The position numbers were made by a program, and so were the translations under genes. This document shows, one piece after another, positions 1 through 5,803 of a DNA stretch of 6,667 nt. Position 1 is the first letter of the stretch. Each line of letters opens with the position of its first letter. The notes beneath the pieces were generated by a model. That model was not told the DNA's origin, searched no databases, and worked only from the letters and a program-made list of their open reading frames with translations. Source of the DNA: Pseudomonadota bacterium (GTDB taxonomy: Bacteria > Pseudomonadota > Alphaproteobacteria > Rhizobiales > Hyphomicrobiaceae); the NCBI GenBank assembly GCA_023426855.1, contig JAEZBU010000342.1, forward strand, positions 1-6,667. The letters run 5' to 3'.

Positions 1-164
1 CCGAGATCACCATCGATCCCAAGGAGATCGTCGATGCGCGCTGGTATCCACGCGCCGAGATCAAGCAGATGCTGGAAGGCACGCATCCGCAGGGGTTGTG
101 GGTGCCGGGTCAGCAGGCGATTGCGCGAGCACTGATCACCGCGTTCGTCGAAGGGCTCGACTGA
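1..164 (+). CDS. nudC: NADH pyrophosphatase (NudC-like Nudix hydrolase), C-terminal fragment
   Basis: This is the 3' end of a gene that begins before the window. The frame opens at base 3 and stops with TGA at 162-164, giving 53 visible residues. They read EITIDPKEIVDARWYPRAEI, then QMLEG, and end in a helix with AIARALITAFVEGLD. The pattern of an acidic residue followed by ARW, an R-E pair, a 'P...LWVPG' segment and 'AIA..LI..F' matches the C-terminus of NudC proteins, just after the Nudix box. NudC hydrolyses NAD(H) to NMN(H) and AMP in the cytosol and can remove NAD caps from RNA 5' ends. The Nudix box and zinc-ribbon cysteines lie outside the window, so the subfamily rests on this tail alone. 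Another Nudix hydrolase is the main alternative. It converges with the SDR gene on the opposite strand. Confidence 0.8.
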   Translation, partial: EITIDPKEIVDARWYPRAEIKQMLEGTHPQGLWVPGQQAIARALITAFVEGLD

Positions 165-171
165 ACGCAGA

Positions 172-239
172 GGTTCGGGTAGCGGAACCGACGTGCTGGC
201 TATAGTGACCCAGAACCGTTCCGCGTTTGTCGGAAACGC
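172..239 (+). terminator. Small hairpins after nudC, possible weak terminator
   Basis: Two short stems follow the nudC stop. The first pairs GGTTC (172-176) with GAACC (185-189). The second pairs GCGTTT (223-228) with AAACGC (234-239) around a 5-nt loop, and a competing stem TTCCG (219-223) with CGGAA (231-235) uses overlapping bases. No clear T-run follows either one, so this is not a textbook intrinsic terminator. The role is inferred from the position at the end of a gene. Confidence 0.25.
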
Positions 240-262
240 TATCGTAATCTCATCATCCCCAT

Positions 263-353
263 GTCATCCCGGGCTTTATGCCCGGGATCCAGCTTTCAAC
301 GAGGGCTGCGACAAGCGGATGGATTGATCCCGGGCATAAAGCCCGGGGATGAC
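263..353. repeat. Pair of facing GC-rich palindromic repeats in a convergent gap
   Basis: Two copies of a roughly 28-bp unit lie in opposite orientation, at 263-289 and 326-353, separated by 36 bp. The reverse complement of the right copy equals the left copy except for one extra C. Each copy is itself a hairpin: CCCGGGC at 268-274 pairs with GCCCGGG at 280-286 around TTTAT, and 329-335 pairs with 341-347 around ATAAA. The outer GTCATCC/GGATGAC ends let the two copies pair as one long stem. Similar palindromes with a CCCGGG core and GTCATC/GATGAC ends are dispersed through intergenic regions of many Rhizobiales genomes. The site between the convergent nudC and SDR genes is typical, and it could stop transcription from both sides. 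No coding potential is needed to explain it. Confidence 0.8.
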
Positions 354-447
354 GATTGGCGGTCCGACCTAAATCGGAAATCATCTCATGACGTTGATGG
401 GCGTATCCGGTCGCGGACGCGCCTCGCCGCAATCGGACGGGCCGGAA

Positions 448-1197
448 TTACACGCAGCGGCCGCCGTCGACTTCCATCGCCACGCCAGTGATGAACTCCG
501 ACGCCGGATCGGCGAAGAACAGCGCTGCATTGGCGATGTCGGACGGCCTCGACATGCGGCCCAGTGGGATGGTGGCGAGAAACTTGGCGCGGTTCTCCGG
601 CGTGTCCGGCATACCCATGAACTGCTCCAGCATGCCCGTCTCACCAATCACCGGATTGATGGCATTGACGCGGATCTTTTTCGGCGCGAGCTCGGCTGCC
701 ATCGATTTGGTCAGGATGATCGCTGCGCCCTTGGAGCCGTTGTACCAGGTCAGGCCGGGCCGCGGACGCACACCGGCGGTCGACGCGGTATTGATGATGA
801 CGCCGCCGCCGCGCTTTTCCATCTCCGGCACGCAGGCGAGTGCGGCGAGATAGATGGCCTTGACGTTGACGTCATAGATGCGGTCGAACTCCGCCTCGGT
901 GACGTTGAGCATCGGTTGGTTTTTGTGCGTATAGCCGGCGTTGTTGACCATGATGTCCAGGCCGCCGAAGGCTTTCACCGTTTCGGCGACCATGGCGTCG
1001 ACATCGCTTTTCTTGGTCACGTCGCACGCGATATGTGCAGCGGCGTCGCCGATGCTCTGAGCGACATCGCGCGCGCCCTGGCCGTTGATGTCGGCGACCA
1101 TGACCTTGGCCCCTTCAGTCGCATAGAGTTCGCAGATGCCCTTGCCGAACCCGGATGCTCCGCCGGTGACGATTGCGACCTTGTCCTTGAGCTTCAT
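448..1197 (-). CDS. Short-chain dehydrogenase/reductase (SDR) family oxidoreductase
   Basis: This is a 249-residue classical SDR, the normal length for the family. It shows the Rossmann cofactor motif TGGASGFG (11-18), then D36 at the end of the second strand (ADINGQ). An acidic residue there usually favours NAD(H) over NADP(H). Next come D59-V60, the NNAG motif (85-88) and the full catalytic set N111, S139, Y152 and K156 (YNGSK). The C-terminus has NPVIGETGM (181-189) and ends GVAMEVDGGRCV, the usual SDR ending. The protein is cytosolic and reversibly oxidises an alcohol or reduces a carbonyl. The substrate cannot be read from the sequence; automatic labels might be FabG-like or glucose 1-dehydrogenase-like. 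The frame stays open upstream to 1311, but the start at 1197 is preferred because it has a good ribosome site and fits the family N-terminus. It lies 58 nt after pheA and may be the last gene of that unit. Confidence 0.92.
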   Translation of the reverse strand: MKLKDKVAIVTGGASGFGKGICELYATEGAKVMVADINGQGARDVAQSIGDAAAHIACDVTKKSDVDAMVAETVKAFGGLDIMVNNAGYTHKNQPMLNVTEAEFDRIYDVNVKAIYLAALACVPEMEKRGGGVIINTASTAGVRPRPGLTWYNGSKGAAIILTKSMAAELAPKKIRVNAINPVIGETGMLEQFMGMPDTPENRAKFLATIPLGRMSRPSDIANAALFFADPASEFITGVAMEVDGGRCV

Positions 1198-1203
1198 GCG
1201 TCT

Positions 1204-1208
1204 CTCCT
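1204..1208 (-). promoter_or_regulatory. Ribosome binding site deciding the SDR start
   Basis: On the minus strand AGGAG sits 6 nt before the ATG at 1195-1197. It supports that start over an upstream in-frame ATG at 1311, which would add 38 arginine-rich residues and overlap the end of pheA. Confidence 0.75.
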
Positions 1209-1255
1209 GATTTTCGCGTTTTCGTCTGCTGTCGCGTCGCCGGTTCTGTTCCGGC

Positions 1256-2167
1256 CTATTGTGGAGCTCGCGCAACCTGCGCACGGTACGGGCTCGCCGG
1301 GTAGGTTCCAAGAACGGTCAGTTCGGAGGAAAAGAACGAGAGCTCCTCCATCGCCAGCCGCACGGGATGATCGGCCGGATGACCTTCGATATCAGCGTAG
1401 AACATGGTGGCCGTGAAAGCCCCGTTGAGCTGGTAGGATTCCAGCTTGGTCATGTTGATGCCGTTGGTGGCGAACCCGCCCATGGCCTTGTACAGCGCGG
1501 CCGGAACGTTGCGGACGCGGAAGATGAACGTGGTGACGAACGGCCCCTTGCCGGGATCGGCGTCGTCCGGCTCGGACGCCAGGATGACGAACCGCGTGGT
1601 GTTATGCGCTTCGTCCTCGATATCGCTTTTCAGGATCTTCAAGCCGTAGATCTGCGCAGCCAGCGTCGAGGCGATGGCGGCCTGGGTCGTGTCGGGCTGC
1701 TCGCTGACGAGCCGGGCCGAGCCGGCGGTGTCGGCTTCCGGGACCGGACGCAAACCCAACTGGCGCAGCGTGTTGCGGCACTGGCCGAGCGCTTGCGTGT
1801 GGCTCATCACCGTTTTGATGGTGTCGAGGCTGGCCTCGGGCCGGGCCATGAGCTGGTGACGCACGCGCAGGAAGTGCTCACCGACGATGAACAACTGCGC
1901 GTTCGGCAGCAGCGTATGAATGTCGGCAACGCGGCCCGCGACCGAGTTCTCGATCGGGATCATAGCGTAATGCGCTTCGCCTGACTTCACCGCTGCCAGT
2001 GCGTCCTCGAAGGTTGGGCAGGCCAGCGGTTCGAGATCCGGAAACACCTCCGTGCAGGCCATGTGCGAATTGGCGCCGGGTTCGCCCTGGTAGGACACGC
2101 GGATCGGTGATTGAGAAGTCTGGCCTGAACGGCCTTTGCCGTGCGGCTTCAGTCTGGAGTTTGGCAT
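1256..2167 (-). CDS. pheA: Prephenate dehydratase, monofunctional, with ACT domain
   Basis: This 303-residue protein converts prephenate to phenylpyruvate, with loss of water and CO2, in phenylalanine synthesis in the cytosol. The catalytic domain spans about residues 22-200 and carries YQGEPGANS (26-34), MIPIENSVAGRV (69-80), SHTQALGQC (122-130) and the signature NTTRF (189-193), whose second Thr is the catalytic residue in this family. An ACT regulatory domain follows at about 211-290 (GFATNGINMTKLESY at 231-245). There is no chorismate mutase domain, so it is not the enteric bifunctional type. Where the classical phenylalanine-binding motif is ESRP, this protein has ESYQ (243-246). About 20 basic and polar residues precede the first strand. 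The start at 2167 has only a weak ribosome site, but the next in-frame ATG (residue 36) would cut the GEPGANS motif. It is 54 nt after kdsB, probably cotranscribed. Confidence 0.95.
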   Translation of the reverse strand: MPNSRLKPHGKGRSGQTSQSPIRVSYQGEPGANSHMACTEVFPDLEPLACPTFEDALAAVKSGEAHYAMIPIENSVAGRVADIHTLLPNAQLFIVGEHFLRVRHQLMARPEASLDTIKTVMSHTQALGQCRNTLRQLGLRPVPEADTAGSARLVSEQPDTTQAAIASTLAAQIYGLKILKSDIEDEAHNTTRFVILASEPDDADPGKGPFVTTFIFRVRNVPAALYKAMGGFATNGINMTKLESYQLNGAFTATMFYADIEGHPADHPVRLAMEELSFFSSELTVLGTYPASPYRAQVARAPQ

Positions 2168-2221
2168 GGTGCTCGTCTGACAAGTGATGGAGAGTAAAGT
2201 CCGGCCCGAGGCGCTACTCCG

Positions 2222-2974
2222 CTAGCCGGCAAGCATTGTGCGGGCCCGCTCCAGATCGGCCGGAGTATCGACACCCAGCGGAACCGTGTCAACGAGCGCA
2301 ACATCAATGCGCATGCCGTTCTCCAGCGCCCGGAGCTGTTCCAGTTTTTCCCGCAATTCCAATGGCGAAGGTTTCAGGCTCACGAACTTTGTAAGTGCGC
2401 TGCGGCGGAACGCGTAAATGCCGATGTGATGATACAGCGGACCGTCACCGGAAGGTGCCGTGGCGCGGGTGAAATAGAGCGCCCTCAGCCGGTGCTCGGA
2501 ATTGGTGCCCAGGGGGGTGCCGACGACCTTGACGACGCTGGGCGCGGTCTTTTCGTGCTCGTCAGTGATCCGCGAAGCCAGAGTTGCGATATCAGCGGGG
2601 GAATCGACAAGCGACTCCAGACAGGCGCGCACCAGATGCGGTTCCAGCGTCGGCAGATCACCTTGGAGATTGACCACGAACTCACTTTTGCCGTCCGGAT
2701 CGATCCGGTTGACCGCTTCGAAGGTGCGGTCGGTGCCGTTGATATGATCCGCCCGCGTCATCACGGCTTCCCCGCCGGCACTGCGAACCGCGGTTGCGAT
2801 CTCGTCGGAATCGGTGGCCACGACGACACGACCGCAGCCCGCCTCCTGCGCCCGTTGCCAGACATGCACGATCATCGGCTTGCCGTGGATGTCCGCCAAT
2901 GGCTTACCGGGCAGGCGCGTTGCCTGCATGCGGGCGGGGATGATCACGAGCGTGCCTGACGCGTTTGACGGCAT
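2222..2974 (-). CDS. kdsB: 3-deoxy-manno-octulosonate cytidylyltransferase (CMP-Kdo synthetase)
   Basis: This 250-residue enzyme joins CTP and Kdo to give CMP-Kdo and pyrophosphate, the activated sugar for the lipopolysaccharide inner core; it acts in the cytosol. Family motifs occur in order: IIPARMQATRLPGKPL (11-26) for nucleotide binding, VATDSDEI (52-59), GEAVMT (68-73), HINGTDR (77-83), VVNLQGDLP (100-108) with the metal-binding Asp106, YHHIGIYAFR (181-190) and LGVDTPADLERAR (233-245). Length is typical (about 245-255). Two positions differ from the enterobacterial pattern: Asn79 replaces the Ser of HxSGTDR, and Leu107 replaces the Glu of QGDEP. The second is, from memory, common in alphaproteobacteria. 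The start at 2974 has a poor Shine-Dalgarno match but lies just before the first strand. It is the first gene of the leftward set and is divergent from the cytochrome c gene. Confidence 0.96.
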   Translation of the reverse strand: MPSNASGTLVIIPARMQATRLPGKPLADIHGKPMIVHVWQRAQEAGCGRVVVATDSDEIATAVRSAGGEAVMTRADHINGTDRTFEAVNRIDPDGKSEFVVNLQGDLPTLEPHLVRACLESLVDSPADIATLASRITDEHEKTAPSVVKVVGTPLGTNSEHRLRALYFTRATAPSGDGPLYHHIGIYAFRRSALTKFVSLKPSPLELREKLEQLRALENGMRIDVALVDTVPLGVDTPADLERARTMLAG

Positions 2975-2989
2975 GGTTGTGTTCCGATG

Positions 2990-3018
2990 TTGATTCGACC
3001 CGTGGCAACGGGTGACAA
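2990..3018 (-). promoter_or_regulatory. Candidate sigma70-type promoter for kdsB
   Basis: On the minus strand TTGTCA (3013-3018, 5 of 6 to the -35 consensus) is followed after 17 nt by AATCAA (2990-2995, only 3 of 6 to the -10 consensus). A short dyad, CCCGT (2999-3003) with ACGGG (3008-3012), lies between the two boxes. The poor -10 makes this tentative. A promoter is expected here because kdsB is the first gene of a leftward unit. Confidence 0.25.
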
Positions 3019-3058
3019 TTGGTCTCGGCCCAAGCCGCTAGAACAGGCGCGACCCCGG

Positions 3059-3086
3059 TTGCAAGAAAAAAGGGACTTTCTATAGT
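3059..3086 (+). promoter_or_regulatory. Candidate sigma70-type promoter for the cytochrome c gene
   Basis: TTGCAA (3059-3064, 4 of 6) is followed after 16 nt by TATAGT (3081-3086, 5 of 6). Transcription would start near 3093 and leave a leader of about 70 nt before the ATG at 3164. The spacer is A-rich (GAAAAAAGGG), unusual in this GC-rich window and consistent with a promoter. Confidence 0.5.
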
Positions 3087-3163
3087 CGGCCGCCAATCAA
3101 GATTTCAGCGTCTTGCGTTATCTTAGGGCGGCGCGCGGGCTGCACACAGAGGGCTGGGGCGGA

Positions 3164-3706
3164 ATGGATAGCTTTGAATTAAACAAAATCGCGGGTGCTG
3201 TGATTTCGGCGCTGCTGGTGATGTTTGGCGCCTCGACGTTCATTGAACTGCGCACCAGCGGAAAGCTGGAGAAGCCTGGGTTCACATTGCCAGTTGCGGC
3301 GCCAGCGGCAACTGAGGGTGCTGCCGCGGCTGCATCCGGGATCGACTTTGCGGCATTCTCGGAACTGTTGAAGAATGCCAACCCGACGAACGGCCAGGCC
3401 GCATTCAAGCGCTGCACGACCTGCCACACGCCAGATAAGGGCGGCAAGAACACCACCGGCCCGAACCTGTACGGGGTCGTCGGTCGTCACAAGGCCGGTG
3501 CGGAAGGCTTCAACTACTCTGCTGCTCTGAAGAGCAAGGGTGGCGACTGGACCTATGAGAATCTGGCCAATTTCATCCATGATCCCCGCGGATATGCGCC
3601 GGGCAACCGGATGGCTTTCGCTGGCATCAAAGACAACGCCGAGCTGGCCGATCTCGTCTCCTATCTGCGCACGCTGAGCGATAGCCCGGTGCCGCTGCCC
3701 AACTGA
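3164..3706 (+). CDS. cycM: Membrane-anchored class I cytochrome c (CycM-like)
   Basis: This 180-residue c-type cytochrome has an uncleaved N-terminal anchor (about residues 8-28) starting MDSFELNKIAGAV, the hallmark N-terminus of rhizobial CycM. An Ala-rich flexible linker (about 44-58) leads to one heme domain at about 75-172. Heme attaches at CTTCH (84-88: Cys84, Cys87, His88), followed by GPNLYGVVGR (99-108), typical of class I cytochromes. Met150 in GNRMAFAGI is the likely sixth heme ligand. CycM of Bradyrhizobium carries electrons from the bc1 complex to the aa3-type oxidase on the periplasmic face of the inner membrane; the same role is inferred here. The ATG at 3164 is preferred over a TTG at 3113, which would add 17 residues before the conserved MDSFELNK. 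AGAGGG (3148-3153) and a nearby G-run can serve as ribosome site. It is transcribed away from kdsB and is probably monocistronic. Confidence 0.93.
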   Translation: MDSFELNKIAGAVISALLVMFGASTFIELRTSGKLEKPGFTLPVAAPAATEGAAAAASGIDFAAFSELLKNANPTNGQAAFKRCTTCHTPDKGGKNTTGPNLYGVVGRHKAGAEGFNYSAALKSKGGDWTYENLANFIHDPRGYAPGNRMAFAGIKDNAELADLVSYLRTLSDSPVPLPN

Positions 3707-3714
3707 TAGGTAAA

Positions 3715-3743
3715 GCAGGCGCGCGCCGACGCAGCGCACCTGC
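3715..3743 (+). terminator. Hairpin after cycM, possible terminator
   Basis: GCAGGCGCGC (3715-3724) pairs with GCGCACCTGC (3734-3743) with a single mismatch around a 9-nt loop, starting 8 nt after the cycM stop. The stem is strong and GC-rich, but no T-run follows, so termination may be weak or Rho-assisted. The position makes a terminator or 3'-end stabiliser the simplest reading. Confidence 0.4.
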
Positions 3744-3823
3744 TCATAACGACGCAATCACGCAAATGCGACCCGCCATCAAATTGGCTGGGCCGCATTT
3801 GTTGCTATAAGCTTCGTTATGAG
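3743..3823. repeat. Nested inverted repeats between cycM and yejA
   Basis: A perfect 10-bp inverted repeat, CTCATAACGA (3743-3752) and TCGTTATGAG (3814-3823), encloses a second imperfect hairpin. In the inner one, AAATGCG (3764-3770) pairs with CGCATTT (3794-3800), and GCCA (3775-3778) with TGGC (3785-3788) around TCAAAT. Together they could fold into one 81-nt structure, or the outer arms could be a split operator. The -10-like TATAAG at 3806-3811 lies between the inner hairpin and the right outer arm. The function is unknown; terminator, operator and 5' leader structure are all possible. Confidence 0.55.
3784..3811 (+). promoter_or_regulatory. Candidate promoter for the yejA pair
   Basis: TTGGCT (3784-3789, 3 of 6) and TATAAG (3806-3811, 5 of 6) are separated by 16 nt. 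The predicted start near 3818 would fall in the right arm of the outer inverted repeat and give a leader of about 90 nt. The weak -35 lies in the inner hairpin arm, so structure or a bound protein could affect promoter use. This is tentative. Confidence 0.3.
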
Positions 3824-3905
3824 TATTGCCTGCAGAACGCAGGACCTCATCTCACCGGGAGGTTGCGCGGCGCGATAGGCCGCTAGCGTGGGAGACAAAC
3901 CGTCG

Positions 3906-5780
3906 ATGAAGGCGCGTCTACAGCGTAGAATTATCAATGGCTTAGTTGCGGTTGTCTTGGTGGCTGCCGCTTTCGCGGTGAGCGTCACGCCTTCGCAAGC
4001 CGATACGACGACGCGTCATCACGCGCTTTCGCTGATTGGCGAACCAAAATTCGGTTCGGATTTCAAGCACTTCGACTGGGTGGACCCCGATGCTCCGAAG
4101 GGCGGCGTCGTGCGCCAGTGGGCGATGGGCTCATTCGACAGCCTCAACGCGTTCTCGGTCCGGGGCAGCGCCGCGACAGGGCTGGGCCTGATCTTCGACC
4201 AGCTCATGGTTTCGAGCCCGGACGAGCCGTCGACGGAGTACGGGCTCGTCGCGGAGTGGGTGTCGTATCCGGACGATTTTTCGTCGGCAACGTTTGGCCT
4301 GAGGCCGGAAGCACGGTTCCACGACGGCAAGCCGATGACGCCAGACGATGTCATCTTCACGCTTGACGCGTTGAAGAAGGCGCATCCGCATTACAACGCG
4401 TACTACCGCAACGTCGTGCGCGCCGAGCGGACAGGCGACCATGAGGTGACGTTTCATTTCGACCAGAAGGGTAATCGCGAGCTGCCGCTGATCGTGGGGC
4501 AGATGCCTGTGCTGCCGAAGCACTTCTGGGAGGGCAAGAACGCCAACGGCGAGGCGCGCGACCTGGCACGCAGCTCGCTGGAAATGCCCCTGGGATCAGG
4601 CCCTTATCGTATCAAGTCGGTCGATCCCGGCCGCAGCATCGTCTACGAGCGGGTCAAGGACTGGTGGGGTAAGGACTTGCCGGTTTCAGTCGGCCAATGG
4701 AACTTCGACGAACTGGTCTTCACCTATTTCCGTGATCGCGTGCCGGCCTTCGAGGCTTTCAAATCCGGCGGCATCGATTTTTGGCGTGAAACCAGCGCCA
4801 AGAACTGGGCAACCGCGTTCGACTTCGACGCCGTCAACAAAGGTCTGGTGAAGAAGGAGCAACTGCCGGTCAAGAACGTGACCGCGATGCAGGCGTTCGT
4901 GTTCAACACGCGCCGCAAGCAGTTTCAGGATCCGCGCGTGCGTCAGGCGTTCAATCTGGCGTTCGATTTCGAGTGGATGAACAAGAACCTGTTCTTCGAC
5001 CAGTACAGCCGGGTCGAGAGCTACTTCGGCAACTCCGATCTGCAGGCGACGGGGCTGCCGACTGGCCGCGAGCTGGAAATCCTGAAGGAAATCGAGAGCG
5101 AGGTTCCGCCCGAGGTCTTTACGACGGAGTGGAAAAACCCGGTCAACACCTCGCCGGAAGACGCGCGCAATCATCTACGTCAGGCAGCGAAGCTGTTTGC
5201 AGAGGCCGGTTGGACGCCGAAAGGCGGCGTGCTGACCAACGCCGCAGGCGAGCAACTGACGGCCGAATTTCTGCTGGTTCAGCCGGATTTCGAGCGTGTC
5301 GTGCTGCCGTTCAAAGCCAACCTCGAGCGGCTTGGCGTCAAGGTGAACGTGCGCGTCGTCGACACGTCACAGTTCCAACGCCGCTCCGATACGTTCGATT
5401 TCGATATCATCGTCGACTCGTTTCCGCAGTCCAATTCTCCGGGCAACGAGCAGCGCGACTTCTGGGGCTCGGCTGCCGCGGGCACGGACGGCAGCCGCAA
5501 TACGATCGGTATCCGCAACCCGGGAATCGACAAGCTGATCGACAAGATCATCTACGCCAAGGACCGCGAGGAACTGGTGGCTTCTACCAGGGCTCTGGAC
5601 CGCGTGCTGCTTTGGAACCACTATGTCGTGCCACAGTGGCATACGCCTTACGAGCGTATCGCGACCTGGGCGAAGTTTGGACATCCGCAGCGTCTGCCCG
5701 AGCAGGCCATATCGTTCCTGCGGGTGTGGTGGGTCGATCCGGCTGCTGAGCAGACGCCGGCAACGGCACGTGGCAGATGA
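3906..5780 (+). CDS. yejA: YejA-type periplasmic oligopeptide/microcin C-binding protein (first copy)
   Basis: This is a 624-residue solute-binding protein of family 5 (SBP_bac_5), a normal length for YejA. It has a Sec signal peptide: basic MKARLQRR, a hydrophobic core at about 13-26, and probable cleavage after SQA (30-32). The mature protein starts with a YejA-type segment, HALSLIGEPKFG then FKHFDWVDPDAPKGG (53-67). It continues with RPEARFHDGKPMTPDDVIFT (133-152), PLGSGPYR (228-235), KDWWGKDLPVSVGQWNFDEL (251-270), AKNWAT (298-303), LAFDFEWMNKNLFF (351-364) and RALDRVLLWNHYVVPQWH (562-579). These match E. coli YejA closely as I remember it. YejA delivers peptides, including microcin C, to the YejB-YejE permease and YejF ATPase. 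ATG 3906 is preferred over GTG 3888: GGGAG (3890-3894) lies upstream and the signal peptide then starts correctly. It is followed after 19 nt by a second YejA homologue. The natural ligand is unknown. Confidence 0.93.
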   Translation: MKARLQRRIINGLVAVVLVAAAFAVSVTPSQADTTTRHHALSLIGEPKFGSDFKHFDWVDPDAPKGGVVRQWAMGSFDSLNAFSVRGSAATGLGLIFDQLMVSSPDEPSTEYGLVAEWVSYPDDFSSATFGLRPEARFHDGKPMTPDDVIFTLDALKKAHPHYNAYYRNVVRAERTGDHEVTFHFDQKGNRELPLIVGQMPVLPKHFWEGKNANGEARDLARSSLEMPLGSGPYRIKSVDPGRSIVYERVKDWWGKDLPVSVGQWNFDELVFTYFRDRVPAFEAFKSGGIDFWRETSAKNWATAFDFDAVNKGLVKKEQLPVKNVTAMQAFVFNTRRKQFQDPRVRQAFNLAFDFEWMNKNLFFDQYSRVESYFGNSDLQATGLPTGRELEILKEIESEVPPEVFTTEWKNPVNTSPEDARNHLRQAAKLFAEAGWTPKGGVLTNAAGEQLTAEFLLVQPDFERVVLPFKANLERLGVKVNVRVVDTSQFQRRSDTFDFDIIVDSFPQSNSPGNEQRDFWGSAAAGTDGSRNTIGIRNPGIDKLIDKIIYAKDREELVASTRALDRVLLWNHYVVPQWHTPYERIATWAKFGHPQRLPEQAISFLRVWWVDPAAEQTPATARGR

Positions 5781-5803
5781 CGAAGGCAAGGGGAGGCCTA
5801 TGA
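5777..5803 (+). other. Eight-codon mini-ORF bridging the two yejA genes
   Basis: ATG at 5777-5779 overlaps the stop of the first yejA (5778-5780) as ATGA. The frame reads MTKARGGL and stops with TGA at 5801-5803, overlapping the ATG of the second yejA (5800-5802), again as ATGA. Such overlaps can pass terminating ribosomes to the next start, so the mini-ORF could couple translation of the two genes. There is no good ribosome site before it, and chance is a real alternative. Confidence 0.25.
5788..5796 (+). promoter_or_regulatory. Ribosome binding site for the second yejA
   Basis: AAGGGGAGG ends 3 nt before the ATG at 5800-5802. It is a strong purine-rich match to the 16S rRNA tail, though the spacing is shorter than usual. 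It decides the start of the second binding protein, which then opens with a good signal peptide. Confidence 0.6.

Noticed and set aside
201..206. TATAGT resembling a -10 box in the gap after nudC
   Set aside because: No matching -35 lies 16-18 nt upstream, and a plus-strand transcript from it would run only into the palindromes and antisense to the SDR gene.
261..491. Small 76-codon open frame across the palindromic repeats
   Set aside because: It consists mostly of repeat sequence and the antisense end of the SDR gene, and its product is low-complexity with no recognisable motif.
388..1416. Long plus-strand open frame (342 codons) opposite the SDR gene and the end of pheA
   Set aside because: It lies antisense to two well-supported enzymes, its product is rich in Arg, His and Asp with no recognisable domain, and long antisense frames are common in GC-rich DNA.
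1259..1984. Plus-strand open frame of 241 codons opposite pheA
   Set aside because: It is a shadow of pheA codon bias with no family motifs, and it has no fitting ribosome site or promoter.
3113..3163. TTG start for the cytochrome c at 3113, adding 17 residues
   Set aside because: The extra residues (MRYLRAARGLHTEG...) do not fit the family. The conserved CycM N-terminus starts at MDSFELNK from ATG 3164.
3888..3905. GTG start for the first yejA at 3888
   Set aside because: It has no ribosome site, and the added MGDKPS would precede an already complete signal peptide that starts at ATG 3906.
3711..3905. Possible small RNA or riboswitch between cycM and yejA
   Set aside because: The region has structure, but I cannot match it to any known RNA family, so it is reported as inverted repeats only.
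4973..5749. Plus-strand open frame of 258 codons inside the first yejA in another frame
   Set aside because: The protein is Arg/Gly/Ala-rich and low in hydrophobic residues, typical of an out-of-frame read of a GC-rich gene. The yejA frame explains the sequence fully.
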